This document shows, piece by piece, positions 45,866 to 58,600 of a stretch of DNA of 64,000 bases (position 1 is the first letter of the stretch; every line of letters begins with the position of its first letter). The DNA is from Sclerotiophoma versabilis (taxonomy: Eukaryota; Ascomycota; Dothideomycetes; Pleosporales; Didymellaceae): assembly GCA_012274445.1 (NCBI GenBank), contig JAAROD010000049.1:620001-684000 (forward strand). The letters run 5' to 3'. Made by a program: the position numbers and the translations under genes. A model generated the notes under the pieces. The model did no database searches, had not been told where the DNA came from, and was given only the letters and a program-made list of their open reading frames with translations.

Positions 45866-48210
45866 ATGAGCTCGTTCTTCGGCCGCCTCAAGTCGGGCGC
45901 TGTGAGTGCCCCCGCCCGGTGCAGCGCAGACAATGGCACGTACTGACGCCGCTGCAGGCCCCGGCCAGCCCAGCAACTGGCCACCCGGTTGCGAAGAAGG
46001 ACCCCAACGCGCCCGAGCCGACGCCGCTGGAGAAGCTGCTGGCGAACGCCGGGCCTCTGCGCGGCGACGGCAGCGACAAGTTCTTCGGCTTCGAGAATGT
46101 AAGTGCGCCCGCGCCGTGGGCGGGGGGACGTGTTGCGAGCATGCCTGCTAACATGGCCGTGCCTGCAGTTTGGAAGTACCTGGTATGCACCCTACGTCAC
46201 CCGTTGCTGCCGCCACAACCACTGACACCCCCCACCAGCTACTGCAACTCCGTCGTCCAGTGCCTCTACTACTCGGTGCCCTTTCGAGAACAGGTCATCA
46301 ACTTCCCTGCCCGCTCCGCCCCCGAAACCCTCGAACGCCCCCAATCCCTCCCGCGCATCAACACAAACCTCCAGAATGGTCCACAGTCGGCCCTGTCGCC
46401 CACAGGCCGCAACTCGCTGTCGAGTCCGACTGCAAAGGCGCCAGGGAAGCCAGCCACAACGCCAGGCGCCCCTGGCCAACCCCCAAAGCCAGAGGACAAC
46501 AAGGACTCGCCAGAGTACAAGAAGAAGCAGGCCCTGGCTGCAGGCCCTGTCCTGACCATGGACTACGAGAACTCCAAGGCGTACGGCATGTCCGAGTCGC
46601 TCTTCACTTCCCTGAAGGACATCTTCGAGGCGGTAATAGCGCACAGGTCACACATCGGTGTAGTCAGCCCGCACAAATTCCTCGAGATTCTGCGCCGCGA
46701 CAATGAGATGTTCCGTACGCCCATGCACCAAGACGCACACGAGTTTCTGAACCTGTTGTTGAACGAAGTCGTGGAGAACGTAGAGCAATTCTCCCGATCA
46801 CGAATAACAGAAGCTGGTGAGACAGAACAGAACGGCGTAGTTGCGCCGCCAGCGAGCAACAACACCAACACTGGCTGGGTACATGAGCTTTTCGAGGGCA
46901 CCTTGACTTCTGAGACACGATGTCTAACGTGCGAGAACACCTCCCAACGAGACGAGGCGTTCCTGGATCTGTCCGTCGATCTCGAGCAACACTCATCAGT
47001 AACTAGCTGTTTGCGAAAGTTTTCCGAAGAAGAGATGCTGTGCGAGCGCAACAAGTTCCACTGTGACAACTGCGGAGGCTTGCAAGAAGCGGAAAAACGA
47101 ATGAAGATCAAACGGTTACCGAAGATCTTAGCGCTGCACTTAAAACGTTTCAAGTATACCGAAGATCTGCAACGGCTACAGAAACTCTTCCATCGCGTCG
47201 TATACCCGTACTATCTCCGCCTGTTCAACACCACAGACGACGCAGAAGATCCCGACAGATTATACGAGCTGTACGCCGTCGTCGTCCACATCGGTGGCGG
47301 TCCTTACCATGGCCACTATGTATCGATCATCAAGACTCAAGACCGTGGATGGCTCCTGTTCGACGACGAAATGGTCGAACCAGTCGATAAGGCATATGTC
47401 CGCAATTTCTTTGGCGGCGAAAACGTCCTCGCATGCGCCTATGTCCTCTTCTACCAGGAAACAACAGAGGAAGCCATGATGAAGGAGCAAGAGGCTGATG
47501 CCCGAGAGGCCGCTGCGAAACAAGCATCAGAGCTCAACCCCGAAGCTGTCGCTGTCAGTGCCACAACACCAAAGACGAACGGTTTCCCAAACGGCGTCAA
47601 CCACACACATCACCTATCCACAGCACAGACACCGACGATAGAGGAAGAAGACCAGTTTGCAAGTCTCAACCATGCTGCCACTGCGCCTGCGCTCAATCCC
47701 CACGAGCACGCTCACCCCGTCGAACATGTCACCACCAACATCCCCGTCCTTGGCACAAAGAAGAGCAATGCTGGTCTTGGCCTGTTTGGTAAGAAGAACA
47801 AGGCTGAAGAGAAGGAGCGTAAAGCTGCCGAGAAGGAACTCGAAGCTCAAGCTAAGCAAAAGCGGAAGGAGATGGAACAACAACGGCGCAACAACTACAA
47901 GCGACAGGAAGACGAATTGCAGGCCGCGCTCGCAGCGAGTAAAGAGACTGCGGCCGAAGAGAACAAAAAGCGCGGCACCGAGGACACGCCTGCTGCTCCG
48001 GGTACACCAAAGGACGCCAACGGTGTTGCCGGCTTGGGCAAGGCATCTGGACTAAGTAGGTTCAGGCACAGCAGCATGAGTCTGAAGGGCAAGCCCAAGT
48101 TCTGGGGGAGCAAGGACAAGGGAGACGGCAACGGTGATGAAGCGGCTGGAAATGGAGAGGAACCCAGGGGTCTTGGCCTGGGTAGGAAGAAGAGCGTGTT
48201 CAAATTTTGA
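45866..48210 (+). CDS. creB: Ubiquitin C-terminal hydrolase CreB (carbon catabolite repression)
   Basis: Cysteine deubiquitinase of the USP12/46 type; in Aspergillus CreB acts with the WD40 protein CreC in carbon repression. Four exons: 45866-45901, 45958-46098, 46169-46182 (14 nt) and 46239-48210; 720 aa. The N-terminus is MSSFFGRLKSGA. The Cys box FGSTCYCNSVVQCLYYS is assembled from the micro-exon (FGST plus two bases of Cys) and exon 4, so the codon for the nucleophile Cys64 is split by an intron. Zinc-binding C-x2-C pairs (CLTC...CDNC) lie in the fingers region. The His box is GGGPYHGHYVSIIK with His423, then WLLFDDEMVEPV. The C-terminal 200 residues form a coiled coil (EEKERKAAEKELEAQAKQKRKE) followed by a basic tail, as in known CreB. 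Without the micro-exon the frame also stays open but destroys the Cys box. Confidence 0.96.
46169..46182 (+). other. creB: 14-nt micro-exon of creB carrying most of the Cys box
   Basis: TTTGGAAGTACCTG, flanked by CCTGCAG and GTATGC. It supplies FGST and the first two bases of the catalytic Cys codon; the third base comes from the next exon after a 56-bp intron. Confidence 0.88.
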
Positions 48211-49450
48211 GCACATATCACATCGTAGTTGCGTTGCTTTTCAAGATAGGAAAAGGTTGGGGTGGCAGAACGACGGACAAGGAGATGCCGATAGGGTTGT
48301 ATATCCCAGAAGGACATTTGTGCATACCAGGCCTGGGGCGTGGCTCTGGAAAACGGAGCGTTATTGTTATTGCATCAGTATGTTCTACTCTGGCTGTGAA
48401 GAAGCAACATGGAGGTTTTCAGTATCGCAGTATTTTGAGCGAGGTGGCTGCTGAAGGCATAACCGTTACTTAGCCTCTTGAGTAGATAGATACATTCATA
48501 GGCGAACACAAAGAGCGCGTTACTCAAGCCGGTCGCCCATGCGTGTTGGAATCAAGGTGGAGACGTTGAATATTCCGTGCTGGGCAACAGCACCAGCAAC
48601 CATCAGCCATCAACCATCGTAAGCTCACACGTGTTATGAGCAACAGCAAAACAACATGGTTCCCCTTGTCGATTTACAATGATGCTGTCTCGCCTGCATC
48701 AACCCTTTCGTGCTTCGTTGCGCTCGAGCATGCAGCCACGGGCGCTGCAGCGTTCAGCAGCGATGCTGGCCTCGAATTGGTTTTGTACTACACAATCGTG
48801 TCGGTCAATTTTTGGCCGTTCCAGATAATGTTGGGTAGAATTGCTGTTGGAGATGGCGGAGAATGCACTTGATCCCAAAACAATGTCAGACCGAGAGAAT
48901 GGGAGTTTGCAGTGCGCGGGGATTTTACGCTACTGTAGTCTCCAACCTGTCCAGTGATGAGCTCGTGAGGAGTTGCAGTTGCTCTCGAAGTCACCCGCAA
49001 AGTCACTGACATGCTTAGATCTAGCATCCAAAGTTCTAGCCCCTTCACGACACAAAAAAGAAAACATATCTCACAAGTGTCGAATGTAACGCGTAGTGGT
49101 TGATATGCTGGATGCAATTGAGTGAATAGTAGCAACGCTAATAGGCTTCTATGACCGGGTTGCTTTGCAAGACATAGTGCTGTCAGCCAATTGATCCGTG
49201 CCAACGCCCAGCTTGACCGGCGCCTGGACTGCCGAACCGGTATTGCTCCAAGCCTGAGCTGGTTATACGCATGGAGCTTGTGATCCTCTGACAACGCATT
49301 GTACGTCGGCTGTTCGCTGTCCTTGCCATTGCAACGGATATCGGTTCGACTTCCTCATATGCCTGGGCTCGGTTCAACCCTGATCCTTGCTATACTGATG
49401 CTTTGTCCACAACGCCATGACCGAATGCTGTTGATGAAAGCGCGCGTCGT
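48211..49450. other. Intergenic region between creB and YOS1
   Basis: About 1.2 kb between the 3' ends of two convergent genes; nothing recognisable. Confidence 0.6.
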
Positions 49451-49993
49451 TCAACCGAGAACCAGGAGGTAGACTATCATGAGTGTGTTGATGAACATGA
49501 GCGGTACTAGAACGAGGTCAGCATGTTTCCAGTATATCTTTAGTATGTTGCAATGGAGCATGCTGGCCTTGTTTGTTGCTCAAACGAGGCGCTAACGTAC
49601 TTCTCATCAGTGTTCGGACTGAGGAAACCAGATTTATTAATCGCGCCTTGACGCTCGCATCGTCTCGTTGCCCAAAGCCAGGCTCTGCTGCGCCAGCGGT
49701 CCAACCAACTGTAATGTCATGTCAGCGCTGTCCAATCCAATAGCATTCTGTGCAATTAACATGCAGCTGCCAGTGGTCTTCGCGGTCTGAAGGATGGTGG
49801 GAGGGGTAGCGGGGGTTTGTCATGGCATGCGCGGGGTCTCGACGTACTACGTGCGAGGAATCGGTCTTCGGACAGAATGGCTATCGCGTTGATGAGGAGG
49901 ACGGCGACTGCGTCTAAAGTCAGCGGCCACTCGAGACTGTGATGGCATTGAAATCCTACCATAGAAGAGGCCACCAAGGCCGAAAGTGAACAT
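49451..49993 (-). CDS. YOS1: Yos1-like ER-to-Golgi transport protein (IER3IP1 family), four small exons
   Basis: Small membrane protein of the Yip1-Yif1 complex needed for COPII transport. Exons 49993-49960, 49913-49848, 49708-49601 and 49506-49451, i.e. 34, 66, 108 and 56 nt; each intron falls after the first base of a codon, giving exactly 87 aa (yeast Yos1 is 85). The assembled protein reads MFTFGLGGLFY, then LLINAIAILSEDRFLARIGW, then PGFGQ...VKARLINLVSSVRTLMR, then IPLMFINTLMIVYLLVLG at the C-terminus. The SEDRFLARIGW and LIN-L--SVRTLMRIPL blocks are family hallmarks, and the two hydrophobic segments are the expected membrane helices. Donors are GTAGGA, GTACGT and GTACGT. Because no exon exceeds 108 nt, a simple open-frame search would miss it. 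It is divergent from the histidine kinase gene. Confidence 0.93.
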
Positions 49994-51259
49994 TTCAGGT
50001 TGTCAAAGTAGCTAGTATTTGAAGGATACGGGTTCCAAAGCGATTCTGGGGAGTCACAAGGTCAAGTTGCTCTCAATGGTGTTGCCTGTCAAGAAAGACA
50101 GCTGTTGTCCAGCTGCCATGTCAAATGCCAAGACTCGGGGTGGTCATAGTCACGTGGTCGTATCTGAATTTCGAGTACCCATAGCGCGGCTGACGTCTTA
50201 AAAATTGTCAAACGATTTGACAATGATCGCAGGAGAGTCCGTTGGAATTCGTCCTGCATATGCTTGCTATATTGAATGCAGCCTCGCAGACATAGTTGAT
50301 TTGTGCAAGGCTGTCATGCAAGTCGGACAGGGCCGATGCAGCCTATGGTTGACAGGCGAGCAAGGATACGGCTATCTCAGCCGATGGAGCCAATTCACAT
50401 CGTAGAGGTCTTCAGAAGACCGTGAGAGGCGCAAAAGCTGTGCAATGAAATTCTCCGGTTGTGCGCGGACAGGCCAATGTCTGTATAAGGTACTTCCTGC
50501 GCTTTGTTGGAGCATAAAATCCACCAGTCTTGAGATGCATCAAGATGATCGGCGCGGATCGGTGGGCCTTGCGCACGTTTAAATGGAGCGCCCCCAGTTT
50601 CACCCTCCAGCGAGCGCCTCTGCATTCGAATAGTGAGCGACGGATGTCTTTCCTGAACCCCGCTTTGGGCCATTTCAGCATGTCTTTTCTAGCGCAAAGA
50701 CGTCATTTCTGTCTGGCAGGTCCGAAAACGTGACGTTCTAGAATTACTTCGAAGAAGGGCCCTCTGCGCTACAACAATACCCGAGAGCTCGATATTCGCG
50801 TTGTGCCTCTCGTGTCAGTTGCTCTTGCCAACATCACCTCGCACCCGCCCGGCGCAGCAGCAGCAAAGGCCCCAAATCCATCGCATACGCATCCGACTGC
50901 GACGTCCTGGTGGTCTAGATCAGCGCCGAGCCACTGATCTCCAGCCAGCATCCGGATCTCGAACAGCCGCAACTCCACCGTGTCGCGCACCAACAAACAT
51001 TTTATAGCCGTATCCCCGCCCCTTGAGGACTTCTCTTTCGTTTTTGCACCTCTAGCGACTACCACAGCGTTCGATACCCTCCATGTCTGCTTTGCGCCAC
51101 TTCTTCTAGTGCTCTTGGTTGGTCTAGTGGAGTCCTACTCTGTTCTGTTATTACCGACAATCATCGGGCAATTAGGGCTCCGGGCTGTTGCGCGCCCTAT
51201 TTTCAGGATTAATTTTGTAGTACACGAAACTTACGGCCTGCACAATACAACTGTTAATC
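49994..51259. other. Divergent intergenic region (YOS1 / histidine kinase)
   Basis: About 1.27 kb. The last 450 bp are pyrimidine-rich and probably form the histidine kinase leader. No gene recognised. Confidence 0.6.
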
Positions 51260-54200
51260 ATGATGACTGAGGAGTTGGACGACGCTGAGAGCGGGTATTT
51301 CCCGATCAACGATCGACCCAAGTCCCCCAACTCGATACACAGCAACGACTCGATGTCAATACACTCGTCCGAGCCGTCCACTATGGTGGCGTCCTTGACT
51401 GCACTACAATATCTTCCAATTCCTCTCCTGGTTCTCTCTTCCAACAAGACCGTTATGATTGCGAACGAGGCCATGGGTCGTCTACTCGGAATCGACTTCG
51501 AGAGCACCGCTTACCACGACTTCTCGATATCTGAGGTCCTACAGTGCAAGACCATGGGGGAGCTTGGAATTGACATTCTACAGAATGGGTCTCCACTGTT
51601 AGTGGCCTGGGAGGTGCGTGAGAAGGCATGAGGAGGAATTTGTACGATTGTTGACATCACAAAAGGATTTCCTAGATTGTGTGGTCGAAGACGCCCAGAC
51701 GAACAGCGTGGACGAAGAAGACGATCAGTTAGACAGCGGTAATACTACACCCACTGCGCATACGACGAACAACCGGACCACCTCCCCATCGAACCCTCCG
51801 TTGCCTCCCCTGAGCACCACGAACTTGGCGCGGACTACTGTGCATGATGTCTCGGTGGAGGTGGTTGTAACGCCACTTTCGCGGGGCCCTGGCGGCATTG
51901 TAACGAAGCAAAACAAGAACCACTCACAACAAAGTGCTTTCCAGGCCACTTGTATTATCTCGATATGGGTGATAGAGGATACTCAATACTTTACGTTGAC
52001 CTTCACTAGTGCCACAGCTACGGCAACAGCGGCCGCAGCACGCCCCTCCAGTCGAGTCGTCAATCGTACCCACACAGGACCCCACTTGAATAAGTCGCGC
52101 AGCTCTGGATCGAGCTCGTCCTCTGGTCGCCGTTCAGGAAGCAGCTCGACCAACGTTTCGAAAGCTGTTACACCTACGATGCAACAGCCTAATTTCCCAC
52201 CTCGCGGTCCACCTCAGCTAGGTGGGTTGGATACATCTGCAATCTCAATATTCCAAAAGGCAACGCAATTAAAAGATGCGCTTCTCAACTCAATCAACAT
52301 GCCAGCATACGCCATGTGGAAAGATGAAGGGTTCGGCATACCAAACAATGCACTTCTGCGACTTCTACCCAAGGATGCCTCCTACATTCCAGGCGATCAG
52401 CGGTCGTTCTTGGCTCTTTTCAAAGTCTGGACCGAGGATTTCCAGCGATCACTTGACATTGACGAGTTCCCGATCGTGCAAGTGTGCAGGGCACAGCAGC
52501 GTATAGAGAGAGTGCGACTTGGTATGCGACAACCAGGTACTGGCAGGGGCATCGTGTTTGAGGTCACTGGAGAACCAGTCGTGCATCCGGAAACTGGAGA
52601 ATTTTTGGGCGGCATCGTGATTTTCAAGGATGTCACAGAGTATACAAAGGCAATAGCAGAAAAAGTGGAAGAAAACGAGAAGCAGTTTGAGTACATCGCC
52701 AACTTCATGCCAGTCATGGTCTGGACGACAACCCCTGACGGCCTCCACGATTGGTTCTCGCAACGTTGGTACGACTACACAGGCCTCACCGAATCGCAGA
52801 GTCTAGGCGAGGGCTGGAAACTGCCCTTTCATCCTGAAGACATGGTCACAACAAAGGACACTTGGTTCAATTGCCTCGCCACGGGTGACGAATACAACAC
52901 GGAATATCGATGTCAGAGATACGATGGGGAATGGCGCTGGATGCTCGGGCGTGCGATACCTTTCCTTGATGATTCCGGGAAGATCATCAAGTGGTTTGGT
53001 ACTTGTACTGACATTCATGACCTAGTCATGGCCCGTCAGGAAGCAAAACAGACGCGTGAGCAGCTGCAAAAGGTCATTGAACACGCTAAAATCATGCTGT
53101 GGGCTGTTGATCGGCAAAACAAAGTGGTCCTTCTAGAAGGCGATATGGGCCCAGATAAGGACCGGAAGGACGTTCTTGGTGAAGACATGTTTGATCAGTT
53201 CAACATGAACGCTCCAGATCGAGAGCGCTGGAGGCAGCCAATACAAGAGATCCTCAACGGAAAAGCGCAAGACGAGATGGTGGAACGATACATGTCTTCA
53301 AACCGTTACTTCAGGACACGCCTCGTACCGCGATGGAATACTACAAGGACGGGCGGTGTCGAAGGCGAGGCGTTCATTGATGGTGTTATCGGTGTTTCGA
53401 TGGACATAACAGAATTGCGGGAAAGAGAGGATCAACTGAGAGAGCAGGAGAAAGAAAACTCTAGACTGTTGGCTAATGCTGCCGCGGCCAGAGAGGCGAG
53501 TAGGATGAAGAGTCAGTTCCTGGCCAACATGTCGCACGAAATCCGAACACCGATTGCTGGGGTAATCGGCATGAGCGAGCTCCTCTTCGATATGAACCTT
53601 AATGAGGAGCAGAAAGAGTGTGCAGAGAACATCCATAGGTCAGCCAACAGTCTTCTGACTGTGATCAACGACATCCTTGATTTCTCCAAGGTCGAAAGCG
53701 GGCGACTTGACGTCGAGGAAGTGCAATTTAGCCTGAGCGTGGTACTCCGAGACGTCAACAAGATGATGTCTTTCGCGGCACAACGGAAGGGACTGGCGTA
53801 TCACAGCTTCATCGAGCCAGAAGTGGAACAAGATCTGAGAGTCATTGGAGACCCTGGGCGTCTTCGTCAGATCTTGACGAACGTTTTGACAAACAGTATT
53901 AAATTCACATCGGATGGATCCGTAAAGCTGAACGTCGCAATAACTCAAAGATCGAAAGACTCGGTTACGGTGAACTTCGTGGTACAAGATACAGGCATTG
54001 GCATCGAAGAGGATGTTCGCAAGCATTTGTTTCAGCCATTCAGTCAGGCAGATTCTTCGACAGCTCGTCGGTTTGGTGGAACTGGTCTGGGATTGACGAT
54101 CAGTAAGAACCTTGTGGAGCTGATGAAGGGTCAGATTTGGCTGGACTCGAAATTGGGTCAAGGCACTACAGCCACGTTCTGGATCCCGTTCGCAAAAGCC

Positions 54201-55612
54201 TCGTATTCCGACGATGGCTCGCCTCTGGTTGATCTTGCGTCAATCCCTGATAGACTCCAGAGTGATGTGTCAGTGTCTGTTGGGAGCTCTGATGACCACA
54301 CCCCACCGTTGACACCCAGAGACTCGGTAAATGGACATTCGAGAATGCAATCGTTCCCAATCGGAGGCAAACTGCCGGATCACCTTACCAGTATACCGGA
54401 ATCCGAAAGGAAGAACACCCATGTCCTGGTGGTAGAAGACAAGTAAGTCTCCTCAATCGAGAACTATGTCACGGAAACTGCCACTAACAGCACAATGCAG
54501 CCACATCAACCAACAGATCGCGTTGAAAACAATCAAAAAATTGAAATTCTCAGTAAATGCGGTCTGGAATGGTCAGGAGGTCTTAGACTATCTGGCACAG
54601 GAGTTTACCCCATCTCATCCACGTCCTGATATCATCTTGATGGATGTCCAAGTAAGTGGAAATACACAATTCTGCTAACCTAATGTTGACGGTCGATACG
54701 CAGATGCCTATACGCGATGGTTATTCTGCCACACATGCTATCAGAACCGAAGCACCATGGAGAGACAAGCCTGAGATTCGAGGCGTTCCCATCGTCGCAA
54801 TGACAGCCAGCGCCATCCAAGGAGACAAAGAAAAGTGCACACTGGCAGGAATGGATGTAAGTTTTCGTTGCACATACCCTGGATGAAAGAGATGGTAATT
54901 GATGCTGCTTAGGACTACTTAGCCAAACCAGTGAAAGGCAAGCTTCTTGAAAAGGTACGCCTATCCAACCCCATGGTGGCTGTTTACTGACTCGTGCGAG
55001 ATGCTTGTCAAATGGGCAATCGAGGGACGGCGAAAAACGGCCAATGCAAAACCATCCGCAAACGTACCTGATCGACATGGGAACTCATCCTATTCCGCTC
55101 CCTCAGCCATGGATAGCGTTAGCGCAAAAGATCGTTCGCAAATCGCAAGCCAACCGGGCCAACCTGAAACAACGGCTTCAGCACTGACCGCTGAGCTAGA
55201 CCGGCTGCATTATCAAAGCGATGCAGCGTTCGTAAGGACGTCGGAGAATGAAGCGGACAGGGCTTTGAGGCGGATCCAAGCTGAGGAAAGAGATACGAAG
55301 CTGCGCGACGACAAATTGCTATCCCTCACGGGGCCGCAGCTTCACCGCCATGGCACCGTTCAGGGGCGAGAGGATGAACCTACCATGCCGCTTACAGAGG
55401 AGAACATGGAGAGATTCACCCATGCCCAAGATGGCGATGTAATCTCGCGCAGGCCAACAGAGTCTCTTGAAGCCGGTTCAGACGTTGTCAACGAGTCGCA
55501 TAGCCGGACACAGAGCAGGGCAGAGCCGCTTGCGTCTCGACCTATACTTCCGAAATCTCGTCTTCGTGAAAGCCAGCAAACAATCACTCCCCAGACTCTG
55601 TCTCCAAAGTGA
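51260..55612 (+). CDS. Hybrid histidine kinase with PAS sensor region and receiver domain
   Basis: Phosphorelay sensor. Six exons: 51260-51613, 51666-54442, 54501-54651, 54704-54856, 54913-54954 and 55001-55612; phases close, 1362 aa. N-terminal PAS-like part (LQYLPIPLLVLSSNKTVMIANEAMGRLLGI), a Ser/Thr-rich linker, then at least one clear PAS/PAC (about 470-600, FEYIANFMPVMVWTTTPDG...WRWMLGRAIPFLDDSGKIIKWFGTCTDI) and another behind it (ITELRERED end). HisKA with SHEIRTP, phosphoacceptor His742; HATPase with NILTN-like N box (LTNVLTNSIKF), DTGIGI and GGTGLGL. Receiver across exons 2-5: VVEDN, phosphoacceptor Asp1092 in LMDVQMP, Lys in AKPVKGK. A Ser/Glu/Arg-rich tail of about 200 residues follows the receiver. 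Soluble, no transmembrane segment. The signal sensed and the kinase class are not assigned. Output probably goes through Ypd1 to Ssk1/Skn7. Confidence 0.94.
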
Positions 55613-58600
55613 TTTTCCCTGAGTCCAAATCGGAATGAGGTGATTGTCAACAGATTTGTTGACACTCACACCTCCAGCACAGCCTGAGGGTTGGCCGAGC
55701 GGGCTTGCATACTTTGAAGAGCTCCAGAAGACTACCGGAGTCATGTCAAGGGGTGTTTGGAGTACAGCACGACAAAGAAGCAGGAGTAGTCCTGCTCTGT
55801 TTGGATGAAAGCATCCCTTTGCATTCTCCCGATGCCCGCTGCATCCCGAAACCGGCATAAGCATGAGATCAAATGACAACCAGCGCAATTCGCAGCGCTA
55901 TGATGCACTCCACCTTGGCTAGCACAATAACGAACGAATCTTTCATGGGTTATGGGAATAAGTTCCATCACGATCGTTTGGTCATCCTGATGTTGCGGCT
56001 CGTGGGGGACCGGGGATGGTGTCACGAGGACAATTGGTGGTTGAATGTCGGCGACTATAGCCTCACTTTATTGGCACGGGGATTTTTTGCGGCTTAGCGC
56101 ACTTGCGCATTCAGACAAGGCTTTGTGCTGTCTCTGCATGCGGAGACAGCAGACGCGGGAGCATCTGCACAGATAGACAATGTGCAACGGGTCTTTACGT
56201 ACGTGCAAGGCTTGGCTCTTGGGATTCTTAATTTCTCAGGAACCATCACAGGATCTTGTCGCGACATTGAATTAGGCTCAGAACATGTCTCCACACTCAG
56301 CTTCCCACTCCTCACACCATCGACGGGTAGCTTGAATCCTTCGTGCCTAGATTCCAGTATATGGCAAGATAGATGATTGGGTCGCATGGCCGGCAAGCTG
56401 CATCTGGAGGTGCTGGAATAGGGGAACTGATAGCGATCGACCGTGTAGCCAAGTGCACTTCGCTGTTTTGAGATTGTGTGCCTTTCAAATGGGGAATTGG
56501 AATCTCAAATGGGGACACCAACCAAAGTGTTGGGTGTTTGCAGTGATGATCTTCTTCGCAATGGTAAAGGGAGATAGACAGGATCGTCGCACGGCACGTG
56601 GGTGACAACCTGGAGACTCGACTTCCTGGTAGACCATCAGTACTTTTACCCTTGACCCCAAAGACATGCAAAATGCTTTTGACATGGTATCAATGGCAAA
56701 CTCTGTGCACACGCAAGTGCAAAGCCACCGCCGTCTGACAAGTTGACATCTGGCAACGGCGCCTCATTTTAGAGCGTTACATCGCGCTTTGAAATAGGAG
56801 CTGTGGCCGACATGCGGCCGACGAATTCGAATGTTGCTGGGCGCAGGTGTACTATTGGCCGAGCTGGGGGAAAAGCACCCTACGTCTACAGTACCCCTCG
56901 AAGATTTTACTGCCCAAACGCTAGCAGAGCAATATACCGCTGCGCTGGGAACAAACTACTCTTACTTTCTGCCTCGCCGATTCGAGAGATGGGCGAGAGC
57001 AATGGATCGAGGTCCGTCACATGAGATCGAGGATGAATTCACATGCCTCATGGGCTTCACTCGGCTTGCCTGCTAGAGTCGCTACTCTGGCGTGATTTCG
57101 ATTGGTGTAGCTAGACGTTGGTGCAAAGCTTGTTCGGCGTGAAAGAACGGCGTCGTGGGGAAGCGTCCCTCCGATGGTAGCGCGCATTTGGTGTACGCCG
57201 GCGTGCTGCCGGGTAGAGGGGCAGCCGCAAGACGTTAAGGCACAGCAATCGAGGCTTTGGAGATAACGGCGCGGAATATGGGCGAGCGCGGACCTAATTG
57301 TGGAATGTATTGTCGTTCGTGACAGGTCTGGTAAGTCCCGTATCGTATACCCAGTCACCACCAATGCCAACAAACCCATTGTTGATCTCATTAACACGAA
57401 GAGTGACCCACGAGCTTTGACGCTTGTGTGATCTTGCATCTTAGACAGCCGCGCGTCTGGTTCGTGCTATGTGAGATGGGATCTGACACGATTCCATGTG
57501 AGGAATGTGTGTAAGACGATCACACAAATGATGGCATCTGGTTGCACGAGTGACATGTTGCGTTCTCCAGTGCTTTCGCGACGGTGTGCTGGATTTCTCC
57601 GCAGCCATCCAGGATTGCGGAAATAAGAGGGACCAAGAGCTTATCGAAACACCATAACTTGGCAGCCCTTGGATGCTGCCGCGGACTCGATCAAAGTTTG
57701 AGACGCAATGGACACTGGGGCAGAAGTATTAACTGGTGTTGATTTGGCAGCTTGCGCAGGGCCCACTGGAGGCTTGGCCGAGCCTTGAGAGTGGGAAGTG
57801 CCGTTGGCTTTAGAGGGGCAGCTGTTGAGATTGTTCAAGTCAGTTTCGTCTTGGCTCTGTTTATTTTGCCCTATGTGCACTTTTCACTAATTGCTCTCAC
57901 AGGTAAGCAACGTCAACGGCTTTGGGATCGCTTTACCATTTGTCGTTAGCAGGGCGACTGACTTACCTCCACGCTGCTGCACTGCTCCCGCCGACTTCTC
58001 TAGAGGGCGCCAACAACAGGCGAAGTGAAGGTAGTTGCTAGCGCAGTGCACACACAGGTCAGGTCTGCAACGAAGGTTGGAATGTGAAAAGCCCGGTGGG
58101 GCTGTGGGGCACTTGCCAACCACAGACGTGCCCTGCATGATGGAGACGCCTAACGAACAATGAGGGGATAAGCGAATTCGACGGCTGACAGTGGCCGCTT
58201 GTGAGTGGATGAGTTTTACCACTGCAGGGCAGACCGGAGCGGAGGGCTGAGCGGAGTGCAGAGCGGTGAAGGATACTAAGTTGATGACGGTTTGCCACCT
58301 GCCGCCTCGTGTAACAAAAGGTGCGCGTGCAGCGCGTGGGCAACAACACTTTACTTCTTCGAGGAACAAATACTTGACCGCCATTAGGTGTGGCAACGAT
58401 TCATGCCCAATCGACTTAAAGACGATATGCGCCTACAACACTGACAGTATAAAATTACGATATGCTATCTTAGTAAAAAAACCCCATAACCCTTCCTCTC
58501 CATGAGTAGAGCAGGTTCTAGCTATAGACATGAAAGTGTTGTTGTAGTTAATGTTCTGTTCGACATCATAGGAATCGGTCCTAATGCCGTCTTTTTGAGA

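Noticed and set aside
49330..49375. GGTTCGA- and GGTTCAA-like B-box motifs suggesting a tRNA
   Set aside because: No matching A box or cloverleaf could be drawn at the right distance on either strand.
56831..57076. 81-codon plus-strand frame (MLLGAGVLLAELGEK...)
   Set aside because: Composition looks somewhat coding, but it is short, isolated and has no recognisable domain or splice partner.
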